Below, one piece after another: positions 23,641 through 35,449 of a DNA stretch of 64,000 nucleotides. Below the pieces are notes generated by a model. The model was not told the origin of the DNA. It saw nothing but the letters and a program-made list of their open reading frames with translations, and made no database searches. Position 1 is the first letter of the stretch. The number at the start of each line of letters is the position of its first letter. Source of the stretch: Galbula dea (taxonomy: Eukaryota > Chordata > Aves > Piciformes > Galbulidae); the NCBI GenBank assembly GCA_013399015.1, contig VWZX01010081.1, forward strand, positions 2,896,736 to 2,960,735, given 5' to 3'. The position numbers and the translations under genes were made by a program.

Positions 23641-25962
23641 AACTCCAGAAAACACAAGGCACACTTTGCTTCCATGAACCTTTCACCCCTTTCACCAGAA
23701 AAAGAGATCTTATCTTCATCCTGATTAACCCACAACATAGCAAATCTTGAGAGCAGGTATCCAGAACCTATGTGGTGATGTATTTCCTCCAGATTTAGAT
23801 CAATTTAAAGATGTTGTACAAAAGTCTGTACAGAATGGTTGGAGAGAAATCAATACTGCCATGCTGATACTGTAAGTCATTTCAAAAAACATTGAGGCTG
23901 GATAATCTCACCCTGGCCCTGACACTGTGGTGCTGCAGTAGTGTCAGGATGCTCATAAAGGTGTAAGGAAACCCTCAGGGAAGCACATGGAGCCCATCAA
24001 TGAGCAACCTACCTGAGAGTCTCCTCCTGGAAGAGGAACAGCTGCAGGAGCACACTCCTGTGCCTAGCTCCTTCCCAGGCTAGGAGGTTTTACTTCACAG
24101 AAACCTGAAAATCTGCAAGGATAATGAAAATGTTAATGCAATCTGAGGTAGCTCAGTACTACTGGGGCTAACTATTAAAATCTCATGAAAAACATAATGA
24201 AGCAGTTTTAAAAAAAATCTTATTCACCAACCCCAGAAGAAGGCAATTTATCAAACCCATTCACTGCATCTGACTAATAGTTTTGTACATTACAGGAATC
24301 CACAACTAACTGATGAATGCTGACAAGTTGTAAACCATTTCTCTTCTTGTAAATACTGCAAAGTGTCCAACAGTGCTGCTTATACTGCTGCAATAAAATC
24401 AATTAAAAAAACAAGAAAAGCAAGAAAAGCTAAAAGCATTTCAGAAGTACAGGGGGGGGGAAAAAAGATCTTTGCACTGTTTTTCATATTTCTGTTGCTT
24501 TCCTTCCTTTCTGTGGGAAAATGAGAGTCATGCAGCTCTGTTGTTATGGGCTGCAGTCTGGTGGGATGGTAATGTGTAAACTGTACTCATCCTCCTTACA
24601 GCTCCAATGGCAAAGCCCTAAAGGAACAGTGAAGTACTGGGGATGGGGATCCATGCAGCTCAGGGCATTTTGCCCCTTGAATCAGCTGAAGTAAGGTGCC
24701 ATTAAAATATTAGGCAACACAGAGCTTCTATTTTAGACAAGCTTCAGCTCAGAGAAAACTGGTGGACAATATTGCTTTGCCGGAGCAGTGGGGATGGAGC
24801 TGGGAAGAGGAAAGGCTGAGCAGCCTCTTCTTACCACATAACAGGGAAAAGAGTGTGCACCATGCTGTGCTGGTGCATGGCATGCCTCTGAGGGCTCCTG
24901 ATATGCCCCTGTTGCTAAAGGAGGCAATCAAATTTTCTGCTTTTTGTTATTTGTCGTACTAGTGGCTTCCACAGACCATTAGAACTACAGCTATTATCAA
25001 TAAAAATAGGAAGCCATGGTTCTGAATGACTGCTGCTGTTGACATAGGATATTAGGGACCTTCTGAGTGTTGTGCTAGCCAAGTGCTGATGCAAATATCT
25101 GCCCAATTGTATTTCTTCTGAAGATGTGAATTCTGCCACCCAATGAGCCTGCATTTTCACTCTGTAAAAAGAATCCCAACATGAAAGCAATGAGCAATTT
25201 TAACTGCTGAGTACCTAAAGTACAACAGAGCACAAGTGAAACTTCACTTCAGAAAAATAAAACATTTAAAAAAGAGTAATGGGTCAAATCCAGCTTTCTA
25301 AGGGAGGAAGCACAGGCTGTACACCACTAAAGCTCTACTTAAGGCCTCCAAACAGGACTTAAGTGGAGCTTATCTGGTGAATGACATTTGTACTGGCACT
25401 TTGCAGAGCCAAGTGCCACCCATTAATGACAACCCTCACAAGAAAGCACTCCTTTGAGGATCATTACTTTGATTGCAACCATAGCTTTTGGAAAAAAGAA
25501 AAGGACTGTCTTTTGCACTGCTGTTTCACATCATGAGGACCCTGGTGGCATGGTCACCTTCAGATTGTTCCACTTCTCATACTTCTCCTTGCTACAGCAT
25601 GGCACCCTGTCCTCTCAGCTGTGCTCCCATCCTGGTACTTGGCTCAGCAGAACTATTACCACTGGAGACCTTTTAACATGAAGATTCAGCTTCAGCTAAT
25701 TGATTCCATGAGCTGTATAATGCATATTGTAGTGCTAGGTGCACAGGGTTAGTTATTCAGTGGAGTTTTGCTGCTTCCCATCTTAACAAGTTCTACTCAT
25801 CTTTTCAAGGGACATTCACAGAGAAACATGAAAGACCCCAAGAAAAAGAATTAAATCAAAACAACCTAGAACAACAACAACAAAGTGTCTGATAAACCAG
25901 AACAGGATGTAAGTGCTACTCTCTAAATCTTTCTGTCTATTTTCTATCTATTGCCCTTACAG

Positions 25963-26099
25963 AGCAAGCTTTGGAAATCACAGGCTTAGAGAACAGGGGC
26001 CTCTGTGATGTCCGTGCCTCTGACTGCACCAGGATCCGTGTCTTTGGTCTGGGCTTCAAAGAGTCTTCCAGCCTGCATTGTGAGCTCACCAGATTAATT
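25963..26099 (+). CDS. VWDE: VWDE exon: IPT/TIG-like domain, first part
   Basis: The acceptor is TTGCCCTTACAG and the donor ATT|GTAAGC, with length 137, entering in phase 1 and leaving in phase 0. The split codon with the previous exon gives Lys, and the peptide then reads QALEITGLENRGLCDVRASD, followed by CTRIRVFGLGFKESSSLHCE and LTRLI. A G-x-G-F loop followed by L-x-C is typical of the first strands of an IPT/TIG beta-sandwich; that fold assignment is an inference. The overlapping AG at 25963-25964 would shift the frame if used as acceptor, which rules it out. Confidence 0.88.
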
Positions 26100-27707
26100 G
26101 TAAGCAACTTCCCATGGGCTTGTGAAGTATTGGTGATACAGTCAAATTTTGACATAGAATCATTATGGTTGGAAAAGAATTCTGAGATTGAGTCCAACTG
26201 TCCACCCTACTCCATGCTCACCACTAAACTATGTCCCCAAGCACCACATCTACAGGTTTTATTGAACACTTCCAGGGATGGTGATTCCATGGGAAGCCTG
26301 AGCCAATGCCTGATAACCCTCTTGGTGAAGGAGTTCTTCCTAATATCCAAACTGAACCTCCCCTGGCACAACTAGATGCCATTTCTTCTTGTCCTATCAC
26401 TCCTAAACTGGGAGAAGAGACCAAGCCCCACCCTACTACAACCTCCTTTCTGGTAGTTGTAGAGAGTGAGAGGGTTGTCCCTGAGCCTCCTCTTCTCCCG
26501 ATTAAACAATCCTAGTTCCTTCAGCTGTTCTTCATAACACCTGTGCTCTAGACCCTTCACCAACTTTGTTGTCCTTCTTCAAACATGCTGCAGTAACTCA
26601 GTGTCCTTGTGGTGAGGGGCTCAAAATTGAACACAATACTCAAGGTGCAGCCTCACCAGTGCCAAGTACAGTGGGGAGGCAATCACCTCTCTAGTCCTGC
26701 TGGCTGCATGTTCATATTAAACTGTTTGACCACGAACCATGCCAAGTGTCACCACCTCTCATTGCCACAGTGGGATGCAAACACCTTCAAAAGCCACATT
26801 GCCAGTGTGTTTGCTATGAGCAAGGGGAGTTGAAGAGACTCAGTCCTTTCCAGGACTGATTTCTTAGAAATGCACAGCTCTGGATTCTTTGCTAATTTTC
26901 TCTGGGGGGTTTTGTTTAACTCTTGTTTGCTTCAGCTGCACTATAGTCCAGTGAAGCCTGAAATCACACCATTATTTCTCATTTTGTGCATCTGGAATTG
27001 GTATGCTTGGATGTTTTCTGAAACACATTTCAATGCTAAGTTTTGTGGTTAAATACAAGATCTCCTCAACAGAGTTAGAAAGGCTTAGTCATAGTTCAAT
27101 ACCAAATCAGAAGTTTTAATGAGTATTAAACCCAAGACTTCTGCTAACTGTAACTTCATCATAAACAACTGTTCACAGGCAATGCTAGGGCTGAAATATT
27201 TGGTGTATCAGCATACTCAGATATGAAGTGTTTGATTAATCTCATAAATCCACTGCATAAAAAAGACATTCAGCCTGATTCCCATTCAGTGCTAATGTGC
27301 TAATGAGTCACAGCAGAGATTTGCCTACCATGCCCACTTAGGACTCTGTAGGCTCTCAACAACAGTGATGCCTTGTGCAGCTAATCTAGATGAGCAGCTG
27401 ACACATCACCCTTGAGGAGGAATGACCTTGCTCCAGGAGCAAGCAAAAAGTTTCCCCACCACATTTCCCTGTCTAATCCCAGCTGCTCATCCCAGGCACA
27501 AACACAACATAGGTAAGCAAGGCTTTCTCTTTACTACAGCTACAGTAACAACATTGTTTCTTTTAAGTAAACCATCTGGAAATGCCTTATTAATTAGAAA
27601 TTTATCATTATTATTATTATTTCATTGGAAATATGAACATATGTTGACAAGTGGAATTTCTTTACATGAGCCTTCAGTTCCTGCACTGTCCTTTTGTTTT
27701 GCTGTAG
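26100..27707 (+). other. VWDE intron
   Basis: About a third is a CR1 fragment inserted shortly after the donor. The rest shows nothing recognisable. The acceptor tract is TTTTGTTTTGCTGTAG. Confidence 0.7.
26153..26720 (-). mobile_element. CR1 LINE 3' fragment
   Basis: The plus strand starts CATAGAATCATTATGGTTGG and continues antisense to the CR1 reverse-transcriptase C-terminal region, including AGGGATGGTGATTCC and CCTAATATCCAAACTGAACC. The frame is disrupted. It begins only about 50 bases downstream of an exon donor. Confidence 0.93.
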
Positions 27708-27863
27708 CATCTCAATGGCAAATGGATAGCAAGAGAACAAGAAAACACAAAAGCAGATTTTCTCAGCTCTGAGGCTGTTGACTGCCAGATTCCTCTCCTG
27801 AACATCACAGAGGCTGTGCACTTCGTGGCTGGTGACGAGCCATTGGCAAGATGGCAAGTGAAA
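27708..27863 (+). CDS. VWDE: VWDE exon: IPT/TIG-like domain, middle part
   Basis: 52 codons in phase 0 on both sides. The peptide is HLNGKWIAREQENTKADFLS, then SEAVDCQIPLLN, an NIT sequon, and ends PLARWQVK. V-x-C-x-(I/V)-P is the usual late-strand pattern of TIG domains. The donor chosen is AAA|GTAGGA, which joins as WQVK-ITHDG. An alternative donor six bases earlier (CAA|GTGAAA) would keep the frame and delete Val-Lys. I prefer the longer form because a VKITHDG strand is the better TIG match. Confidence 0.88.
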
Positions 27864-30800
27864 GTAGGAATTGCTTATGTTTCTAAGAAATGGTTTAGAA
27901 GGAGAAAATCAGTTGCCATGGTAAATTAAAATGCAAAGCATAATTTTCTTCCCTTCAGAAATAGAAATGCCTGTAGAGATACTCATGCTAATGAAATGTA
28001 GGGGGGGGAAAAAAGCAAACAACGAACCACCAACCAAAACAATATGGGTTAAAACCAGGTGTCTTTCTAGGCAATCCAAAAGTGCAAATTACAGTCATTT
28101 CTCCAGGCAATCACCTGAGATTGATGCAGTTGCACTAATCAATTGTTAATCACTACTATTTCATTTCTGGAAACTCCAGCTCAAACTCCTGATTAAGCAA
28201 CAAGTATAAAACAGCTTTGAGTCCCTGGCTGCAAGACCAACGCTTGTGCAGTGCAGGAGCAGAACACTGGCTGGCCTCTGGGCAGCAGGTGAGGGCTGGC
28301 AAGGCATGAGTCATGGTCATGGTCATGGTCAAGGTCATTATCTTGGCCTTGAATAACTGCAGGAAGCAGCATGTGCAGAACCAGTTCATGCTGGGCTCTC
28401 TGCTATGGTTTTAACCCCTTTTGTTCACAGAGTGATACCTACTTTCTAAATATTTCCAGGAAATCAGTACCTTACTGACCCTGAGCCTGGTATCCTTGGT
28501 CTCATGCTCAGTCTAGAGGGTTATTGTCTGCAGATTGGTTGGGTTTTATGAGACTGGGATCATTCAAAGGCTCTACAGCTAAGAAAAAATATATTGCCAT
28601 TGTAGGAAGACTGCAGATGTGCTTTGAAAATTGCAGCTTGTTCAAATGAAATGGGTAAAACACTCACTTCACTGCAGTGCTCCTGCCTGTCCTGCACCCC
28701 GCAGCTCTCTGCACCCCAGACTTGGGACATGTGCTGCCATGTGCCTTAGGGGAAACTGAAAGATGTTTGGAGGAGCAGAATTTCTATCCAGTCATTCATT
28801 TTCAATAGATGGGGATTTGTGTTTTAAAGAGGTTCGTGTAAGATCTCTGTGGGAGCAGAGACTGACCTGGGGCATACCTCAGACCTTCCTTTCTGGAGAA
28901 GGTGGTGTCAGAGTGGGCAGATATTTAGGCTGAATGAGGAGGGCTGTTCCTCTGGATAGGGGTCCAAACTTTCTCAAAAGAGATAGTGAACTCTGCCAGC
29001 TGGGAGATGACATGCCACCTTGTGATGGAAGCATCTGAGAGGGATTCACCCTTGAGTTTCCTGGCCGAAGAGGACAGCTAACCTTAACATGCACGGGGCT
29101 GTTCCTGTGCTGTAACTAGTATAGCTTCCTTGCTGCTCAGGTCTATGACAATGCAGTTTGCTTTCAAGTGCTGCCTTTCAGCCCTGAGGAGGTCTGTACA
29201 AATTTTGACTTTTTTTTTCCCCTCAAAATAGATACAGAATGTCTCTTTCCCTGCACCTAAGTTCAAGAAAACCTCTTCACCTGAAAGCCTTCTGCCCATT
29301 CCATCTCCTTCAAACCCTGCCAAAAAAACAGGTTGACAGCTATGCAGCAAATGCACAATTAAATCATCTCAGTCCACATGTGAACTCTAGTTCTCCTGTG
29401 GATCTTTTTGCTGATCAAATTGGGAAGGCAGAGCTCAGCTCTCACTTTCAAAGGCAGCTGGCCTTACACAGAGGCACAGAGAACAAAACGACGCAGCTTT
29501 ACAAGATAAAAAAAGGATCTGAAACTAATCCCACAGATGTTCAAATATTCCTGCTCTGGAAAATTCCTGATAAGTCTTACTCCAACATTGATCCTCTGGG
29601 TTATGTTAAAAGATAGTTCTTAAAATTTAGGTAAAAGATTTTTCAGCACCAAAAATCAAATCAATTCATTCTGGGAATATCTCTGTTCAATATTTCAGAA
29701 TCTCTTCCCTCTCCCAAATCAAATTTGAGAGCAATCAGCAAAGTTTCACATGAGCTTTTTTGCACTACCAACACTGGGGGAACAAGGGCTTGACAAGCTC
29801 TTCTCAGTGCTCTTTCATTTTATCTGCTCTTGTATTCTTGTTTCAGATTTTGCTCATTCTTTCCATGACATGCTGCTGAACACAGATAAGAAAGTACACG
29901 TGGCTACACCAGAGCATTTAGTATAATTAGTTTAGATATCAAAATACAAACTGCTACTTGGGCAGCAGAAGACTTGGGCTGTCCACACAGATGCCTGAGT
30001 GAAGAGGTGCAAGAGCTTGGCAGGCCCTTACCTCGTTTGGGAAGCAGGTCTCTTGCTTCTTGTCAATTCATTATTGTTGCCTCTATTTGTCAAGAGCAGA
30101 AAAAATATTTCTTAAACAGTCAGTGAGGCAGAAACCAAATTTGAATTCTGCAAGTGTTTACAGTTTTCAGTTTTCATTTACAAACATCTGCACAAGTGAA
30201 ATTGTAGGGAGATTATGAGTGATACAAATAGCCAAGGTTGTTTTGTGATGGAAGCAATGCTTCAGACAGAAGTGATAGACTTCCTGATTGTCCTGACTGC
30301 TTACCCAGAAGAAGTGGCTCTTTCTTTCCAGATTCTATATTCAAGCAATCAATGCACTGCTCTTAGCTCAACTTTGGCTTTGAAGGGCCAACTGAATTTG
30401 AAAAGTGGTTTACTTAGCTTAGTTCTCATTGAAGGTCTCATTGAAGTCTGTGTTCCACATCACTAAGGTGACTAATGGAAAAACAATTAAAACAGCTATA
30501 AAGCAACCCAATTCTAAAAAGACACCAAAATGGATGTTTATAACAGAATGTACAAAAAATACAGATAAAAAAAATCAAATTGGCAAGAGTTACATTTCAC
30601 AATACTCACTTCAGAACAATTACTGCAGTTGTATAGCTTTTTATATTTTTCCCTGTCTGCCCATTTCTTCACCTATTATTAGTGCACTGGTATTGAGACA
30701 ACATTGGATGGTCTGCTAAAAGAATAAAATGAAATGTAAATTGCAATAGGAATAATATATTCTTAATGGAAGTCTTACTGCCAATAAGCATGGGCTTTCA

Positions 30801-31717
30801 ATGAAGGTCTTTGGGGGGTCACCTGTTTGGGTTTTTTTTCTCTTCTTAAACTGCAGGATAAGTTCTTTGCTTCTTTTAAAAGAAATTTTACCTTTAGCAA
30901 AATACACAATAGTCTAATGTCTTAACTAAATATATTGCCCAGGGGAAAAAACCCATGTTTTTCCTTAAAGGTATACCAAGGAATTTTACTGGACTAATGA
31001 ATTTTACTGAATTTTTGGACCAGTTTAAATTGGGCCAAAAAAAAGGTGTCTTCTTTGTTAGCTTTTCATTTTTACTGTAGAAATTTTAAAATATAAACTT
31101 ACTTAACCCTTTCTTATATGAATAATGCCATGCTAAGTTAAGGCTTTCTAAATGACTACATGTACAGGAAATTGTGAGCAGGGACAGGAGGTGATTTTCT
31201 AATGTGCTTTCCTGTGGAAAAGGGAGTATTCTATCTGATATTATCCATCCTAGGACTTTTTGTAAGGTTAATTTAAAATCACATATATAATAACCTTTTT
31301 TTTTTTAACCCCAGGGAATTTAGTTACTGATTTGCCATTACTAAGAAAGTGGTCCTGAATTTCAGCCAAAAATCTTCATTTCACAACTCCTTCCAGGATT
31401 CCCTTGTAATCCTTGAGTGCAGTTTCCACAAGGGTACTGCAAAACAACAGAAAAAAAGCCTTAGGAAAAAAAACTAACAACAAGCAGAAAAGTTGCATGC
31501 CAGCTGAGCCAAAAGATCTTTTGGTGACTAATGAATAATTTCCAGTTTGGAGCATTAAGCAGTTTGTTAGCTTGCAGTAGAGCCACTCTCAAGCGGTTTA
31601 ATTTATCGTGCTGGCAGAGATCCAGTTCAAAGGGGGCAACAGGATCTGCTCTAAAATGAGCAGACAGCCTCCATATGGAACATTATTACTTCTAAGGATG
31701 ATTTTGGTATCATTTAG
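27864..31717 (+). other. VWDE intron
   Basis: No exon or recognisable transposon is seen. It contains a TGGTCA hexamer repeat near 28311-28337 and a poly(T) tract before 31310. The acceptor is GGTATCATTTAG. Confidence 0.65.
28311..28337 (+). repeat. TCATGG hexamer repeat ending in TCAAGGTCA
   Basis: Three to four TCATGG units run into TCAAGGTCA at 28329-28337. GGTCA units resemble nuclear-receptor half-sites, and TCAAGGTCA equals the known extended half-site bound by ERR/SF-1-type receptors. A regulatory role is speculative. Confidence 0.6.
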
Positions 31718-31822
31718 ATCACTCATGATGGCTTCCAGTCCAGTAACTCCAGAGTGGTGACCCTGTACGACGCGCTCTGCCAGGCCTGCCACTTCCAGCC
31801 GCCCGGACTTTGTAAATTAAAG
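31718..31822 (+). CDS. VWDE: VWDE exon: IPT/TIG-like domain, last part
   Basis: 35 codons, phase 0 on both sides, donor AAG|GTAATG. The peptide opens ITHDGFQSSNSRVVTLYDAL, continues with CQACHFQPPGLCKLK, and completes the strand begun by the previous exon. The S/N-rich turn followed by V-x-L-Y-D is the end of a TIG-like sandwich. The CxxC and following cysteine lead into the Cys-rich module of the next exon. CpG density is high (TACGACGCGCTC), unlike the flanking intron. Confidence 0.88.
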
Positions 31823-32170
31823 GTAATGGAAAGATCATAAAGGTTGAACAGGGCTCATTCATCTCTTCCCCAGCCCTCCCCCTCCCTTGGATGTACTGGG
31901 TGTAATAACTGCTTTAGAAGAGAAAAATCTATTTCCTAGGTCAGCTGCATGGCCTAACACTTTTCTCTCTTGCACAGTCTCCTGTCTGGGATATTATACT
32001 TTATTCATGTTTGTTGGGGTATCAGCACCTGATAGATCATGCTTTATGATGGACCTTTCTCAGACAGACATTTCCAGAAAGATTATAGTTGACAATATTT
32101 GTACTTTGCAGATGTTCATGGAAGTCAATAAGACTGGGGAGTCTCCTCTGAAAGGGCAGAATGTAGGAGA

Positions 32171-32588
32171 CTTGAACATCTCTCTTATGAGGAAAGGCTG
32201 AGAGAGCTGGGGCTGGTTAACCTAGAGAAGACTGAGGGGGGATCTTATCAGTGCTTATCAATACTTCATGGGTGGGGGTCAGGAGGATGGGACCAGGCTT
32301 TTTTCAGTGGTGCCCAGAGACAGGACAAGAGGGAACAGGCACAAATTGGAACATAGGAAGTGCCATCTAAACATAAGGAGGAACTTCTTTACTTTGAGGG
32401 TGGTGGAGCACTGGACCAGGCTGCCTAGGGAGGTGGTGGAGTCTCCATCCTTGGAGACCTTCCAAACCTGCCTGGACACCATCCTGTGCAACCTGCTCTA
32501 AGTGAGCCTGCTCTGACAGTGGGGTTGGACTAGATGATCTCCAGAGGTCCCTTCCAACTCCTAATATTGTGTGATTGATTCTGTGATT
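32171..32588 (+). mobile_element. CR1 LINE 3' fragment
   Basis: Sense-strand CR1: GAGAGAGCTGGGGCTGGTTA, GGAGGAACTTCTTTACTTTG, GGGGTTGGACTAGATGATCT, and a terminal TGTGATTGATTCTGTGATT. It covers the C-terminal reverse-transcriptase coding end plus 3' tail, and a 77-codon remnant of the frame is still open. Confidence 0.95.
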
Positions 32589-32901
32589 CACATTTGAAGT
32601 GCCTCTGCTGTTCTACCTCTCCTAGCCTGCTTGGCAAGAGCCCTGTAACTGGGAGGTATACCTTTTCTATGCCCATTTTCTGCCTTAGCAAGAGGTATCC
32701 TAAGATGCATGTTATACAATCTTTGCCATGTGAAAACAACCTTGAGTGTACATAAAACATTCTCTCTTCCATTAAACAGTGCTAAGCACAAACATATAGT
32801 ACTCTCACAGTTTCAAAACTATAATCAAAAGTCTACTGGTTTGGTTTAAACTGTCAACATGCTAGGAACTGCCTGGAGAGCACTACAGCCTTCTTGCAGA
32901 T

Positions 32902-33324
32902 CCTGTGTTCCCAACAGCACCACATTTTTGCTGGAAACCTGCAGTGTCAGATAAAGTCCCATCTGCAAGTGTGTCCCCTCCACAGGCTACAAGCAAAAGG
33001 CAGAACTCTGCCCTAGGACTTTCCCATGGCATAAATGCTTAGTTACATCTGTTAATTATGTCCCTACATTCACTCCTCAGAAAACCCCAGTGTCTTCAGC
33101 CCAACAGGAAGCCACAGGAGAGGACCAGGTTGGCCTCAAAGGCTGCTGTGCCCACAGTGCACCACATGAACTTCTGCTGGGATGTTCTGCCCAACTTAGG
33201 CATCATCAATGTGTTTATCTGATGCTTACAACTATCTCATGGAAGCTTAAAATCTATTGCCCTTCTTTATTCTGCTTTTGTATCAATGCTTTTTCATATT
33301 TTTATGTAGTACCTCCAGAAATAA
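32902..33324 (+). repeat. 423-bp local direct duplication, copy 1
   Basis: It starts CCTGTGTTCCCAACAG and ends CCTCCAGAAATAA. The second copy lies exactly 1566 bases downstream, colinear with no indel and with about five substitutions by eye. No TG...CA ends or flanking target duplications were found, so an LTR pair is unlikely. Confidence 0.95.
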
Positions 33325-34467
33325 CCCTGTTTTCCTGTGGACTTACTAGTAACACCTCCCCATCCCTAAAAAAAGATCTCCCCTGCTCTTATTTTCTAGA
33401 GAGCTGTGTTAGACAACTTCTCTGGTTTTCACTGGGGCTTCAGGAGAAACTTTTGGAGGGTATTGGGTGGGCTATTTGAATGTGCTGATCCTGCTTTCCT
33501 ACCCTGAGGCAAGTATGAATGAGTAGGAGAACACCAGTCTGCAATTTTATCAAATGAAGATTAATCAGGTATCTCTCAACTCATTTGCCTCACTGTTCTC
33601 ATTAACACTAATGGGAAAATACAGTTTTCAAACTTGCACTGATTGCAAGAACATACTAGTTACCAAAAGACCCAAAAAGTTCACATTTTTTCAAATAGAT
33701 CAGTGATTAGAAATTACTTTGGAGGCCCAAATGAGGGCAAAACCACTTAAATTTCAGACCAAAATAACTGTGTCAGAACCATTTCTATTAAACCTGCAGC
33801 AGGTTTTTTTTTTTGTCAAAGGCTTTCCTTATTCTCACATTTTTGGAAGTCAGAAATATGTATGTTTTCTGATTATGCTGTTGTTCTCTAGGGATTATAG
33901 TAATTTCTATCCTAAGATGCTTCAAGGGACTATTTGTACCAGGCTTCCAATTGCATCAGACCACATTCTAATTACCCTTCTTATAACATTACTTTGTAAT
34001 ACCTAAATTGCTTTCAGAAAAGGTGTTTCAATTAGGGGACATTTTATATCTGGCCATTTCCCATTCTATGTCCTTCTTTTATGGAGCCCATTCTGTACCA
34101 CACTATCACATCAGGAGGAAAAAAAAGCATCTTTTACATCAGACCATCAAGCCTTTGAAAACAACAATGTAATAAAATCTAATGAACATCTAGATTTTAA
34201 TGTTGAAGATCTGTCATGTTTTACCTTGTCAGGGCAATTATGAGAGTCCTTTATGTTTCTCTACCTTACCCTTTACTCTTAACATGACATTATTCAAAAT
34301 ATTGACTAATACACTTTGCAAAACTATTTTGAGAAACTAATAAAGCAGTAGCTAGAAATCCCAATGCCAGTAACAGGACACACATCAGACTCAGAAAAGC
34401 AAGGTGTGGTCAAAGGATGGTTCTGGTAGCTTCTCCCTCCTGCTGTCCCACTGTAGTGGTGACACCC

Positions 34468-34890
34468 CCTGTGTTCCCAACAGAACCACATTTTTGCTGG
34501 AAACCTGCAGTGTCAGATAAAGTCCCATCTGCAAGTGTGTCCCCTCCACAGGCTACAAGCAAAAGGCAGAACTCTGCCCTAGGACTTTCCCATGGCATAA
34601 ATGCTTAGTTACATCTGTTAATTATGTCCCTACATTCACTCCTCAGAAAACCCCAGTGTCTTCAGCCCAACAGGAAGCCACAGGAAAGGACCAGGTTGGC
34701 CTCAAAGGCTGCTGTGCCCACAGTGCACCACATGAACTTCTGCTGGGATGTTCTGCCCAGCCTAGGCATCATCAATGTGTTTATCTGATGTTTACAACTA
34801 TCTCATGGAAGCTTAAAATCTATTGCCCTTCTTTATTCTGCTTTTGTATCAATGCTTTTTCATATTTTTATGTAGTACCTCCAGAAATAA
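34468..34890 (+). repeat. 423-bp local direct duplication, copy 2
   Basis: Near-identical partner of the copy at 32902. Identity stops abruptly at both borders, and the next bases (TTAAG here, CCCTG there) are unrelated. Confidence 0.95.
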
Positions 34891-35334
34891 TTAAGTTATC
34901 AGAAGAGAATTCCAAAGTTTCAAAAGGAGATATTTTCTGGTCTCAGGTTTTGTTACTCTCATGGAGACTCATGTGACTCAGTGCTCAGTTTTGAGCACTA
35001 CCTAATAATCATGACATTAGCAGCCACAGCTAGGAATGATGATCACATACAGTACATTAGTGTGGAAATGAATAAAACACTATTACATTCTGTTGCATTC
35101 ATCTATGGCAAGAAATATCACATGTTGCCTAAGCTTGAGGTTTGAAAGCTACAAGGATCTCAAGCTGAAACTGGGAAACTTTCATGTCTTGTTTTCTCCC
35201 TGGCAGGAGAAACTTTTGTCACTTCAAGAGAAGCAAGTTTCTTGGTATTTCCAGAAGTTACCAACTGCTAATTTCTTATCTTTCTTATTTCTCTGACTTG
35301 ACCTCCCACTCAATTTTATTTCCTTTTTTGGCAG

Positions 35335-35449
35335 GAAAACACTTGCAATATAGATGGACTTTGCTATGGTGAAGGAGAGTCAAGCCCTACCAGCCCTTGT
35401 CTTCACTGTGAACCTGACATTTCTAAGTTCACCTGGTCTATTAATGAAA
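35335..35449 (+). CDS. VWDE: VWDE exon: short Cys-rich module
   Basis: The acceptor is TTTTTTGGCAG and the donor GAAA|GTAAGA. It enters in phase 0 and leaves in phase 1, 115 bases. The peptide is ENTCNIDGLCYGEGESSPTS, then PCLHCEPDISKFTWSINE. Four cysteines and an acidic, glycine-rich turn form a small disulfide module that precedes the PPVF start of the next domain. I recognise this arrangement as characteristic of VWDE; it is not a canonical six-cysteine EGF. Confidence 0.92.

Larger units (their letters stand above)
9665..25962 (+). other. Large VWDE intron (about 16.3 kb)
   Basis: No exon is supported. The phase-1 end of the previous exon joins the phase-1 start of the next to give a clean codon, so no further exon is needed. 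The intron holds four CR1 fragments (near 13667, 14263, 18221 and 23063), a 31-bp imperfect tandem repeat, a pair of 170-bp direct repeats near 19.9 and 20.8 kb, two AATAAA-plus-poly(A) arrangements, and an AT-rich tract around 21300-21360. The open frame at 21397-21870 has no recognisable domain. Confidence 0.65.
31823..35334 (+). other. VWDE intron with local duplication
   Basis: It holds a plus-strand CR1 fragment and both copies of a 423-bp direct duplication separated by about 1.1 kb. Open frames within the duplicated copies translate alike only because the DNA is duplicated. Confidence 0.7.

Noticed and set aside
32268..32501. Independent gene on the plus strand
   Set aside because: The peptide is a decayed CR1 reverse-transcriptase end.
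33090..33479. 129-codon open frame (and its twin at 34656)
   Set aside because: They are similar only because the DNA is duplicated; neither has a domain, a splice context or codon bias.
32902..34890. A small LTR retrotransposon with two 423-bp LTRs
   Set aside because: The repeat ends in AATAA rather than CA, there is no target duplication, and no primer-binding site or coding remnant lies between the copies.
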